Source of the DNA: Isoetes taiwanensis
Taxonomy: Eukaryota > Streptophyta > Lycopodiopsida > Isoetales > Isoetaceae
DNA length: 64,000 nt
NCBI GenBank assembly: GCA_021234155.1
Contig: JAJEKV010000077.1
Span: 4,772,486 to 4,836,485 of the forward strand
Direction of reading: 5' to 3'
Positions within the stretch are counted from its first letter, which is position 1; every line of letters starts with the position of its first letter. A model generated the notes under the pieces. That model saw only the letters and a list, made by a program, of their open reading frames with translations, did not search any database and was not told the origin of the DNA. Positions 35,095 to 47,500 of the stretch are shown here, in pieces. The position numbers and the translations under genes are program-made.

Positions 35095-35510
35095 ATTATG
35101 GCGGTGATTCATTCCCGCGGGAATATAACATCCGATGGTTCCCGGTTTGATGAAATTATCCTGAGGTGATTCCTTCCGCGGGAATACATCCATGGCGTTC
35201 TTCCTCGTGGGAAGGCTTCATTCAGTGATCTCACCGCGAGAAATAGTCGCTTCATCGGCTCGGCTTACCACGCCCGTGGAACCCGCGTGATGTGGTTCTT
35301 TCATCGCGTCATGGCGACACTCCCCAGGTTCCCATCTTAGGGTATTCCACGAGCGAATTGTTGTATCTCCATCCAACCGAAGGTTAAACGGATATTCCAC
35401 GCAGGAGGTGGCGTTACTTGTGATGTGATTCTATTCGGCGAGATCAATGAAGAGTGATTATGTCGCATGGAATATAAGGGTGGTGATTCCGTCCGGAGGT
35501 ATCATTTGGA
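35095..35510 (+). repeat. degenerate short repeats around CCGCGGGAATA
   Basis: A module near 'GGTGATTCNTTCCGCGGGAA' recurs in altered forms at about 35103, 35165, 35197, 35291, 35385, 35454 and 35480, spaced 30-90 bases. The CCGCGG core is self-complementary, so each copy is an imperfect palindrome. It starts directly at the end of the C-rich tract. Non-coding. Confidence 0.5.
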
Positions 35511-38500
35511 TGGCCAAGATGCGCGATCATGACTCGACGGCCGATCGCTTCAAAACGTGATATGATGCTGTCGCATACCCGTGAACGAGGCATCCGAACG
35601 GATCCTGCCTCCCGTGGTTAGTGATTCTCATGAGAAAGTTCGTCACAGTCACGAAATCATAAAACCAGTTTATTTATGCAAGGTCCTCTGAGGGAGCCAG
35701 AAGGTCCTCTTCTTTGCAAAAGACTCGCTTTTCCTTTGAGTCGGTGGATAATTTGTCGTGAATAAAGCCTCTTCTTATCTTTACATCGCTTTTCCAGTGG
35801 TAGTCGCATTTTGTGCTTAGATCGATATCTACTAGGCTGAAACAATAAATCTTCCTCCACATACAAACTCTCCTCTCACTACCCTATGCTACCACGGCCC
35901 ATCCGAAATTTAAATACATTGTAATCAAATTTCCTTCGTTTAAAATCATACCAAGGTACGCTTTAGTAAGGACTACCACTATAATGTGGCCGAAATGTGA
36001 AACGTTATTTTTATAATATAAGGTTTTAAAATGGTTTTATTAGTATTCAGATGTGGAATGTTATTTTGCCGACGGTAGCAGGATTCAAGCCCTATAATAT
36101 TAAAGCGAAAGATTCAGCCCGTTGGTCGGAACTGCGTTTTAGGGTACCTGTGGATGGCGGAGCCGAGTATCGGCGGCCCCGAGCGTCGTAGTCGGCTGTT
36201 GCTTTTGAGTTCGATGGTTAGGTCGGGTTCATGGCGTAAGTCGGCCGTAGGTTTTCTCAGGCTTTTGTTTTGTGATTTTCCGCCATGTCTCTCAAGAGGG
36301 CCGAAGGGGAAGAGTCCTGCTGTTTCCGTCTCCCCGTTCCGGAGCCACATTGTAAACCTCGGTTCTTCCAATTCCCAAGAGAATGGTCGTGATGACTACA
36401 CAAATTATTTATGATCTTCGATAAGAACCTATAGATGGGAGTGTCACCTTATTCGCCTCAGCAAGATGTGCCCATGAGCTTTTTATGATGGTCTTCAGAT
36501 TTTGCAATCGAGGTGTGTTCTGGCGGTAGCCATGGGCGTGTAATTATACTGTAGATCATTTTACATTGTCAGTGTTTAGAGCGGTTTAAAAAGCTTAAGA
36601 ATACAGTGATGCCATAAAAGATTTTAGTAGGTTTGTAACCCCTCTGGTGTGATATTGGTGGTATGAAAGCCCTCAAGAACACTTCGTCTTCATTGTTTGA
36701 GGGTATGATTGAAACAGTATTTATGAAGAAGGATATTTATGCACGCCATCTTCATAATGTGGCTTGAGCTACCATCGAAGGTAAGGATTTGTATTTGAAG
36801 TGGGAGCTGGTGATCTGAAAAACTTAGTTGATTCTTGATAACAAAACTTGTTGGTCAGTATCGAGGCCTTGGGTCAGTAGCTTGTTGTATACGGCGGGAA
36901 TGATTGGTTGCAGATATACATTTTTCCGGGTTGGATTATTCCCTTCTATCTCGCCCATATTATTGAACGCGGTAATAGAACATGGAGGTCTAGCGAGATC
37001 CTAGTCCTTTGCATGCCATCCGGATATGAGGGACAATTTGGGCTACCGGCCGGGTTTTTGTGCCAATGGAGCGGAATGGGCACAGGGAGGGCCGGTGGAA
37101 TGATGCTATTCTATTGATGAACAAGATAATATGCTTTGAGGATATTCATGATGATTCTTATAGTGGAGGCCATTGATGATGTTGTTGTCATTCTTGAGCT
37201 GGTGTGGTTTCATCCACGGCTAAAAGGAATTGGTTACTTTTACATGGAGCATTGGGTGATGATGCTTGGTTGCCTCTTCGTCTGATTGGGTTTTGTTTTC
37301 CTTAGCTTTCTTTGTTTTGCGGAGAATATATAGGCGATGGAACGGTTAGCGTCCGGGGGCTGGCTTTGTGTCTTTACTGACTTCTTTATTTCTTAGCGTA
37401 GAAGCATCCATCGGTCCCATTGTATTCGGTGAGCGAAGAGGCGTGTTTGTGCTCAAGAGTTTGTTAATAGTATTATCAGAGTTTAGGCGAAGCGCCGGAT
37501 GCGGCATCTCAGCGCTTACTTTCGAGGCGGTTTAGAGGGTTTTATGCCTCAATTGAGAATACCATGCCTCTGCATATGGAATTAAGGATCGGTTGGGGGT
37601 GCGTTTCTAAGTTACATCTTGGCTCTCATAATATGAGCACTGGGGTCTTGCTTGTCGCAATCGCGGCAACTAGATAACATTAGGCGACGTACGGAGTAGC
37701 TCCACTATGAGGCGATGTGCTACATGTTGTTGTTTTGTTGGTTTAAATTTTTTGTGTATGGGCTTGAAAACTTCTTAAGTTTGTATTGTGGGAATAATAG
37801 GTATGCTTTTGTTCTAAATAGGTGTTCAATATATGTTCCGGCAAGATGGAAATGCTTAGCGCTTTGCGGCTTCGAATTTGTCGCGTGTTCTGCGGTTGTT
37901 AGCGATTTGGTAGTAGATGTTATTTTCATGATCTTTAAATACGTTTGACAATGCCTGCTCTGCCCGTATATGGCGAAATTTTCGTACTGGCCACTGTTCG
38001 TGCTTCAAACAATATCTTTGAAATGCCGACTTCTTCTTTGGTTTGTTAGTAGGCTTTGGCCCCTAAGCATACTAGAGCATCCCTCTTCACGGGATTCCTA
38101 TTAGCAGATGTGTCGAAAACTCTCTTGAGGTTCGACTCCCGGTCATAATTATTTGTTTGGTCCAAACTCCCATTTTGAGATCATTTTGGCTAGTTTGAAG
38201 TTGGATCATAGGGAGTAGAGATCAAATGTAAAGGGATTTGACCCCATCTTGACTTACGCAAAGAACAAGATTAGCCCCATGGTATATCTTTGTGAAATAA
38301 TACTTGACATAGGATAGTCTAACAAAAATAATAGACACCCAAATGATAATACACCAATGATACCTAGATACCTAATAAAAGATAATATCTAAAGCTAAGA
38401 TATGTCCTTCATCCGGATTCTTCTGATCCTATTTGAGGAAGCTAGTTGTTGCATATCACATCCTTTCCATGAGGAACCTATCTTGAACGCGATCAAATAA

Positions 38501-38786
38501 GATCCAATAATGGCTGAGTAAAGCCCGAATAATTATTAATTTCTACGGGCCTCGACAATAGCCTAAAGATGGAGCCTTCCCCGAGCGATATAAGCAGCGC
38601 TCTTGCATACTTGGAGCGTCTGTCGCAGATCACGGCCAGTGGTAGTGGGGCTTGATTTGGCACCACTTATGCGGTTTGAAGAAGTAATCTGAGGCGATCC
38701 ATAATATTTTGGAGAATTGGCTGGCAGTTACGTTTGCCGTAGTAGCGTATTACAAGACAGAGCGAGCTTGTTCTACACAAAAGCGG
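35511..38786. other. stretch without recognised genes
   Basis: Mixed composition with many short frames. Plus-strand text around 36900-37120 (IFPGWIIPFYLAH and following) and 37100-37350 looks as if derived from a retroelement polyprotein with many breaks, but no catalytic motif was identified. Confidence 0.35.
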
Positions 38787-39015
38787 TGTTAGAATGTTAG
38801 TATTGAACTTTGTAAAATATTATCAACATGCATTAGATTGCATGCATGTACGTATACATCGCATCTGCGCATGTGATTATCACCTAACACTTGTATAGTA
38901 TGCATGTGCATTAAGATTTATTCATTGTATATATATTGGATGTGAATAAAGGAGAGAAAGTGTCTTGGTTTGGTGAAGGATCTTGTTTATTGTTCTCTCT
39001 ACACAATTCTTTACA
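38787..39015 (+). repeat. 5' LTR of a second Copia element
   Basis: Starts TGTTAGAATGTTAG and ends TTCTTTACA, about 229 bp, with canonical TG...CA ends and a TATATATATT stretch. A primer-site-like sequence follows. The partner LTR would lie to the right of the window, beyond 64000, so the pair cannot be confirmed here. Confidence 0.6.
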
Positions 39016-39027
39016 TGGCATGAGTTG
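39016..39027 (+). other. possible primer binding site
   Basis: TGGCATGAGTTG directly follows the LTR end. It is a degraded match to TGGTATCAGAGC. Confidence 0.45.
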
Positions 39028-39029
39028 TA

Positions 39030-40780
39030 GGTTGATCTTGTCGTTGTTGAGATGTCTAGTTATGAAGATTGAGTCCACTCTAAAGAAGCCTTTTATTCTG
39101 GAGCGCATTGGCATTCTTGGAAGTTTAAATTGAAGAAGGGTTTGTTGGGGGAAGCCAGGTGATTGTTAGTGCGTGATAGGAGTCTAAAACCTGGCAGTAA
39201 GCCAGGATGATTGGAAGGATGAGAGAAGGAAGCGATAGCATTTCTTCTAAATATAAGTAGTTCTATATCTTCAACATCTTCACCAACTTCTTTCACATCT
39301 ATGATCTTTAGGAGGCATTAGAAGCAAAGTATGGTCGATTAATCTCTGCCGAGGGCTTGCTGCTTTAGAGGCAAAGTTAGATACTTTGAAGTATAAGGAA
39401 GAGGAGAAGGCGTGGAAAAACTCCTTTGTAACTTTCAATGAGATATTTGCAAAGTTTAGCTGCTTTAGAATAAGAAGCTGACTAGGAACCAGGGAGGGCT
39501 CAAGTAATAGCTTTCACAAGCTTTTCCTCAAGACTTGATCCTTTAAGGAATATGCGTAAGGACACTTTATAAGGCAATTTTGTAGGCGTGTAGTTCCGTA
39601 AAGGCGGAGCTTGAGACTTTTAACAAAGGCTGCGAGGAGTATAGGGTAATTCTAATGAAGTGAGGCTCTTGCAATGCACGGTAGCCATGGGCCTTGAGGA
39701 AGAGGTGTGATTATGTTTGTCGTGGGCGTGGTGCGTGGTGGTAGAGGAGGTGTAGGTACAAGTAGAGTACCACACAAGAAGATGGTAATAATAGTAAATT
39801 GGAGGGGCGTTGGCGTGATGATGGGAGATTTGCCAATGTGGAGTGTAACTATTGCCATAAAGTTGGATCACATGCAAAGATTTTGTATGAACAAAGAAAA
39901 GCTGATTTATTAAGTTGTCGGTGAGTACAAGGCAAAATGTGAATGATATTGCTCCGACAAGTAGTCTGACAAGCGTTGCATTCTCGGGTGATACAAAAAA
40001 TGAAAATAAAGAAAGAGATTGGTTTTGAAAGTTATGGAGGTTCTTTAGATATAGTAGAATTCGTTTTGTGCATTGATTACGAAACATGACTACGATATGT
40101 TTTTCTTTGATAAGTTAACGAACACTTCAACTACGGTGAGAGTTGGAGATGTGGTGATGAAGAAGATTGTAGGTGGAATTGGGAGATGCGAATCGCTACA
40201 GCCGAATGGAAGTTTTAGCGTTTCTATGATGCTTTATTAGTGCACGATTTGATAACTAATCTTGTATGGGTGGCAAGATTTGCGACATGGGACGCCGAAT
40301 GTTGTTTGAGGTGAATCTTTTTGTAGAGTCTTTAATCTAACAGATTGGAAGGTGGTTCTTCAAGTTGAGCGTCGAGGTAATTTATATGGGAAATCTTGGT
40401 TGACTCGACCAAGAAGTTGTTGAGTCTTGTAGCAAAACCTCACCTTCTCGAACGGAACTTTGGCATACGTGGGTTGGCATATTTGAATGTGGCCCGCGAT
40501 CCAACATATGGTGAAAGATCAATTGGTAGCGGATCTTAGTTGTGGACATGAAACTAAGATGGGTGTTTGTTCGGGATGCATGCTTGGAAAGATGCATGTT
40601 TGCCTTTCAAAGACTCTGAAGAAAACTAGTGAAGTATTGGAACATTCATTGATGTTGTTGGACCCATCACGGAGTTTCTTCTTTGAATAGAAAGTTATAC
40701 TTTGTAACTTTCATTGATGATTTTCGCAGGAAATGCAAATGTTATTTCCTAAGCACAAAGGATGAAGTTTTTGAAGTCTT
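39030..40780 (+). pseudogene. second Copia element: gag, pre-integrase and start of integrase
   Basis: Gag-like text starts near 39100 (HWHSWKFKLKKGLLGE). A zinc-knuckle relic CNYCHKVGSHAKIL lies at 39844-39888; its His is displaced and its last Cys lost. The pre-integrase zinc region reads LWHTWVGIF and VCSGCMLGKMH (about 40465-40600). The integrase core begins NRKLYFVTFIDDFRRK (about 40687-40730), which includes a catalytic Asp block, and continues KDEVFEV to 40780. There the frame runs into a T run and unrelated DNA. The same integrase continues at 63522, so the element was split by an insertion. Frameshifts are frequent. Confidence 0.8.
40775..40780 (+). repeat. target-site duplication, left copy
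   Basis: AGTCTT, repeated at 63522-63527 at the other end of the 22.7-kb insertion. The codons on both sides belong to the same place in the Copia integrase (the EVF of FEVFKQY). A possible extra G/A on the left may extend it to seven or eight bases with one mismatch. Confidence 0.65.
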
Positions 40781-40793
40781 TTTTTTTTTTTTT
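40781..40793 (-). other. poly(A) tail of the compound insertion (T run on plus strand)
   Basis: Thirteen T follow the left AGTCTT, which itself ends in TT. On the minus strand this is an A tail next to a target duplication, the mark of LINE-type target-primed insertion. Confidence 0.6.
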
Positions 40794-43700
40794 AAAACTC
40801 ATGTGTAAGTTTATTTATTCATGCACATGAATGATGCACAAGTCTAGGCATGGTTGCTCCAGAAGGACCATGTTTATTAAAGATAAACTTAAGCTATGAT
40901 GAAAAATCTTCTCGTAGACCAAAGGGAGTGCACATCATGACTCTAACTTATAGTGCTGGTTACAAATTATTTGGACCTTGTATATGTTTAACCCATGGGG
41001 CCATGATTTAGCTTAAGTATTCATACATGTGAGCAATATACAGGTCTAGACATAGTGGCTTCAGATGGACTATGGTTATTAAAATGAAAGTTAGTATGAT
41101 AAAAATATTCCTACACATAGACCAAAGGGAGAGCTTTTACCTAGGTTACGATCTTTGAAATTTTGGTCTTTGTAATGCATCGACTTTATATATGTTTAAC
41201 CCATGGGGCCATGATATAGCAGATGCATGGCTTCAATCCTTAAAATATACAAGGTATCTAAATCAATAGGCTGTATCTGAACTAAGATACCAAGCTCTAT
41301 TTTCGCAATAAAGGGGGTTCTTTTCTTAACTCCAAAATATGTCTAAAGGGGTTTTTTCTTAACTCCAAAATGTGTCTAAGTCTAAAGTTTAGGGTAATGG
41401 CACCCGGCAATATGGGGCGTTACGCGCAGTATCTTTGTCACGCCCTCTGAGACCCTAATTGGGGCATGAGGTGGTAGGGCCGGGATGTAAACTTCTATTC
41501 TAGGTACAAGGGCCAGAACTCAAGGTCTGATACCCTGACAATTAGTATAGCCTCACACTCTGAACTTTGTTGAAGTCCTTAGATCACGTAAAGTAAAATA
41601 CAATAGTAGGTGGTCACGAGATCTCGGTGATAAGATTGCATGCGAGATGCATGCGGTTGATATCCTTGTAGTACTAATGAATTTATGGGTGGGGAGGGTA
41701 AATGCCACTCATATTAACTACGTTTACTACAAGATGATAGATTACTTAGAAGAATATGATTAGGATGGATGCGGTTGGCTCTAATCTGTAGAAGTTTTAG
41801 AGGAAGAATGGCTTCTTCTTTGAGTTTAGAACTGTCTTGGAGTAAAGCAGATTATTATGGATAATGCCATTACGGTGAGTAGCGCCCATGGCAAAGCTAT
41901 CAGGATCCGGTGCCCATAAACCAAAATATATTTGCAAGGCGGTGGTGTATAGCGGGATTTGCGAGCTCCAAACTTGAGGAAAATGTCGGACACCTGTAAA
42001 GAGATGATGACGATGAAAATGAACTGCATTGGACCTTGAGGTTTGGATCAATTGTATCTAAGTATAATTTTTATAATAGCTTAACAGAGGGCTCTTGCAT
42101 AGTATCTTTGATTGTAAATAAATCCATGCCTTTAAGAATAAATCATTGAGCTTTGATCACGAGGGCTCTTGCATAGTAATGCTGGTTGTAAATAAATCCA
42201 TTCCTTTAAGAATAAATGGAGTTGAGCTTTCGGATAAAAGGAATTTTTTGTACTTCTTTATTTTACCCTTGTGAAGTTATAGTTTATGAACATTTATTCT
42301 AACTACTAGCGTCTAAGCGGTAGGCTTGTAGATGACAATCTGGGGAATGTAATTGATAAGAGTATTAACCATCGATAGGTTGTTTGAGATTATTTCAATC
42401 TAATAATGTTTAGGCTTTAACGCTACGGCAGTTTGAATTGAGGGAGTAAAAAGGCTGCAATAGGTGACCCGGTGAAACCTAATGTACCTTTGACTCCTCG
42501 TATTACATTCTTATGCTAATGTTGTGTTGTTTGGCTCGCAGTCTTGGTTTCTCTTCCTATTGTTGGCTTTACTTTCAGTTCAAATTAAGCTGGATACATG
42601 GATCATATTTATGGAGTTCTAAGATTACGTCTGATGAGAGAAAGGCGTCTGAAATTTGAACAACTGTTAAGGGAAGAATTACTTACCTCGATTTGTTATC
42701 ACGGTTAATCGAGATGTGAGACTAGGGACATGATCCTTAGTATGAACTCAATGAGATTAATTTTGTATTTTGCTGGTAGTCTGGTAGCAGCACTGCAAAT
42801 CTGCATATTTTCCCCTTTTTTCTATGCAGAACTTATAGCCAGTTAGTGGCACTACTTAGATCTATTAAATATGCTGTTTATTTTTCTATCAATGAAAATG
42901 CGACATGTGGGAACTTGAATTTTCATGAGAACATTATATGAGAAGCTCTCATTTCATGTTGTATTTCGGATAATGGCACTGTTTATCTGCATACTCCCCA
43001 TTTTTCTACAGAATTCATGACCATTTAGTGACCATTTTGTGACAGAATTCATGACCATTTAGTGACAGATTTCATGACCATTTCTGGTAGCAGCATTGTA
43101 AGTCTGCAGACGTCCCCCTTTTTTCAATACAAGACTTATAGCCAGCTGGTGGCATTTACATAGAACTATAGAATAAACTGTTCGTTTTCCTATCCAAACA
43201 GTGAGAATGCGACATGTGGAAACTTGAATTGTCATAAGAACATTGTATGAGAAGTACTCATTTTATGATGGCATTTCTGATAGTAACATTGTTTATCTGC
43301 ATACTCCCTATTTCTTACACTGAATTCGTGACCATTTAGGTACCCTACATAGAACTATGGATGATCCTTGAGTTTGGTAGCAGCACTACATGTCTGCAAA
43401 TTTTCATTTTTGATATGCAGAACCTATAGCCAGTTAGTGGCAGTACATGGAACTATTGAATAGGTTGTTTGTTTTCTTATTCAAACAGTGAGAAGGTAAC
43501 ATGAGAAAACTTGAATTTTCATGAGAATATTGGATGAGAAGTTTGCAAATAATGGAAATAATGGAAGTTTGCCTATAATGGAAATAGAGATTTTTGCTTC
43601 AAAAACAAATTATTTGGCAGTGATCTAACGATGTGACTTTCATAAAAAGACATGAATACATGAGAACATATAGGATTAGTGGGTATATTTGGCAATACTT

Positions 43701-44556
43701 ACATGTTTGATCTAGAGTTAATATGCTCAGGTTAATTTATTTGACATTACATACTTACTTATGGACCCACTTGGGATTATCTTATTTCAATGGTTTAAAT
43801 ATTTAGTTTACTATGGCTTTAGACTAAAGACCCATGGTTCTGATTCATATTCTTAGAGGCTTATTGTTTTTGGGTAAAAGACTTGTGGTTCAGTGATGAT
43901 TGGTGCCATCAAGGATTTGATCTAGTATGGGTGATAAGACTGATGGGGATTCTGACCTCTGTAGATGTCATTGCTAGTGGGTTGTTGCTAAGGCTAGGGT
44001 GGAATTTGGATTTTTTTAGGAATTTCGGTTCTTTTGGTCTTACCGGGGTCACCATAATCCTGAACCTTGTTTTGTCGATTAGCGATTATTTCTCTCCATT
44101 TCTAACTTGTCTCACTATAGACATGTTTTGTACTAATGATGGTTGTAATGTTTCCTTTATGGGAAAGAAGTGGTCCATGTTGCTATCAGGCAGCAGGAAC
44201 AACAATATATTTTCGCTATTGGATATAGCAAATTTAAGTTTGAAGTCCATCATATGCGATGGGGTTTACTTGGATACAAATGTTCTTCATCTTTGCGGCC
44301 GGGCTTCATATCTTCTGATGCCTTTAGAACATCACGTCTTATAATGCCACTTTCATTTGGTACTTGTATTCACGAGAATATAAGACCAAATCTTTTGCAA
44401 CATATTCGAGGGTTCAGAAACAATGGGATGGGTAGACCTGTAATATGGCGTAATGGTAGGATGCGCCCCTCCTAGTATTACAGCGTATCCAACAAAGAGG
44501 TCTTCTCTCTCCTACGGTTGGAGGTAGGTTTTTTTTATGTTTGTAAATTAACTCGT
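40794..44556 (+). repeat. tandem array unit 1 (type A)
   Basis: First of four head-to-tail copies; the distance to unit 2 is 3754 bp. No domain is recognised; a 153-codon frame (43883-44344) is not open in the other copies. Internal repeats: a pair of about 190 bp (about 40825-41015 and 41029-41222, both ending TGTTTAACCCATGGGGCCAT), a pair of about 70 bp (42087-42236, GGCTCTTGCATAGTA...TTGTAAATAAATCCAT), and three related blocks of about 290 bp from 42784 to 43560 (GTAGCAGCA...CTTATAGCCAG...AACTTGAAT). It lacks the about 600-bp module found in units 2 and 3. Confidence 0.95.
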
Positions 44557-47500
44557 GTGTAAGTTTATTTATTCATGCACATGAATGATGCACAAGTCTA
44601 GGCATGGTTGCTCCAGAAAGACCATGTTTATTAAAGATAAACTTAAGCTATGATGAAAAATCTTCTGCGTAGACAAAGGGTATACATCATGACTCTAACT
44701 TATAGTCTTTGATTCTACAATTATTTGGACCTTGTATATGTTTAACCCATGGGGCCATGATTTAGCTTAAGTATTCATACATGTGAGCAATATACAGGTC
44801 TAGACATAGTGGCTTCAGATGGACTATGGTTATTAAAATGAAAGTTAAGCTATGATAAAAAATATTCACATAGACCAAAGGGAAAGCACACCTAGGTTCT
44901 GATCTTTAGGGCTGGTCTTTAATGCATCTGACTTTATATATGTTTAACCCATGGGGCCATGATATAGCAGATGCATGGCTTCAATCCTTAAAATATACAA
45001 GGTATCTAAATCAATGAGGTATCTGAGACTAAGATGCCAAACTCTGTTACTTAATAAAGGAGTTCTTTTCTGCTCCAAAATATGTCTAAAGGGGTTTTTT
45101 CTTAACTCCAAAATGTGTCGAAGTCTAAAGTTTAGGGTAATGGCACCAGCAATATGGGGGCGTTACGCACGAAGCGCATCTTGTCCCGCCCTCTGAGACC
45201 CTAATTGGCCCGGAGTGGTAGGATGTCAAACTTCTATTCTGCGTCTGAGGGCCAGAACTCAAGGTGGTCGATACCACGACAATTAATTATAGCCTGCACT
45301 CACGAACTTTGTTGAAGTCATAGATCACGTAAGTAAAAATGTCTAAGCCGTAGGTCGAGATTAAAGAGATCTCGGGCCGATAAGATTACATGCAGTCCGT
45401 CGGTTGATATCCTTGTGGTACTAATTTGTAAGGTGGGAATAAATGCCCTCATGATAACTTCGTTTTACTACAAGATTGATAGATTACTCGAGAAGAATAT
45501 GATTCGGATGGATGCGGTTGGCTCTAATCTTTGTAGAGTTTTGGGAATGGCACAACTGTTGAGTTTAGAGCACATCTTGGAGTAAAGCAGATTGATATGG
45601 ATCTTTGATGCCATTACGAAGGTGAAGTAGCGCCCGCCTTAAAACTATCAAAAGGATCAGGTGCCCATAAACCAAAATATATGAGTGAGTGGGTAATGGA
45701 TGTAGCAAGAAGTTTACTTGAGGCTTAAACTTGAGGGGAAAATGTCCGGACACCAAGATGATAATGATGAAAATGAACTACGTGGACCTTGAGGTTTGGA
45801 TGATTGTATCTAAGTATAATTTTATAATAACTGCTTTGCCGAGGCTCTTGCATATTAATCTTTTTGATTGTAAATAAATCCATGCCTTTAGAATAAATGA
45901 GTTGAGCTTTGGTCACGGGGCTCTTGCATAGTATCTTTGGTTGTAAATAAATCCATTCCTTTAGAATAAATGAGTTGAAGGACTTCCGGATAAGGAATTT
46001 TTGTGCTAGCGTTTACCCTTGTGAAATTATAGTTTATGAACATGGTATTCTAACTGGCGATACAAGGCGGTGAAGCTTTATGAATGACAATACAGGGGAA
46101 TGTAATTGATAAGTATTAACCATGCGATAGGTTGTGGTGAGATTATTTCAATCTAATAATGTTTGGGCTTTAACGCTACGGGCTTGGTTTTGAATTAGCG
46201 AGAGGTAAAAAAGGCCTGATAGGTGTGAAGCGAAAGTGAAACACATTGTACCTTTAACCCCTCCTCATTACCATTCTTATGCTAATGTTGTGTTGATGCA
46301 GAGCTGCAGTCTTGGTTTCTCTTCCTATTGTTGGCTTTTACTTTCAAGTTCAAATTAAATTTTGGATACATGGATCATATTTATGGAGTTCACAAGATTA
46401 CTGTCTGATAGAGGTGATACAAAATTTGAACAACATTAGGGAAAAGTTACTTACCTCAGTTTGTTATCTGATTGAAATCTGAATAATTGAGAACCATAGG
46501 AGGACATGATCATGGCATATGAACTCAATGAGATTAATTTTGTATTTTTCTTTGGTAGATGCAGTGGCGGCCTTGCAAATATCTGCATATTTTCCCCTTT
46601 TTTCATCTGGAACTTATAGCGAGTTTAGTGGCACCTACTTAGATCTATTAAATATGGCACATTTATTTTCTATCAATGAAAATCACGACATGTAGGAACT
46701 TGAATTTTTATGAGAACATTATATGAAGCTCTCATTTCATGTTGTATTTGCCGGGATAATAGCCTTTGTTTGTCACACTCCCCATTTTCTCTGAATTCAT
46801 GACCATTTAGTGGCCATTTGTGACGGAATTCATGACCATTTAGTGTGATTTCATGACCATTTACGGTAGCGGCATTGTGTAAGTCTGCGGGCGATCCCCC
46901 TTTTTCAATACACAAGGACTTATAGCCCGGTTGGTGGCATTTACATAGAGCCTTAGAATAAGCTGACCGTTTTCCTGTATCAACGGTGAGAATGCGACAT
47001 GTGGAAACTTGGGGTATCCTTAAGAACATTGTATGAGAAGTACTCATTTTATGATGGCATTTCTAATAGTAAACTTGCATTGTTTTGTTTTGGGCTAAGT
47101 AAGCGCCCGTATTTATTTAGATGCACAGTAACCACTTTAGGGTTTTATAGTTGACAAATGACGCCATGGCCATTTGGATACTGGCTTTACTTTAGGAGTC
47201 TATTAGCTTACATTAGGATACTGCAGTAGGCTAGCGCCATTTGATGTCTATTAATGGCTTACCATAGGGCCTTGTTGTTGGCAAATAGGCCATGGCGCCA
47301 TTTTGATGTCTAATAACTACCATAGGGCCTTGTTGTTGGCGAAATGGCCATGGCTATTCCATGTCTATTAGCATACATTTGGGACTTGTTGTTGTGAAGT
47401 AAGCGCCATGGCGCCATTTTTATATAGCGTCGGTCCATAAAGCATTATTAGGTCATTAGCATATAGCAGTACTCCCTACGAATCGCGAGGTGCCTCTACG

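Noticed and set aside
43883-44344. 153-codon plus-strand frame in array unit 1
   Set aside because: Not open in units 2, 3 or 4 and without any recognisable motif.
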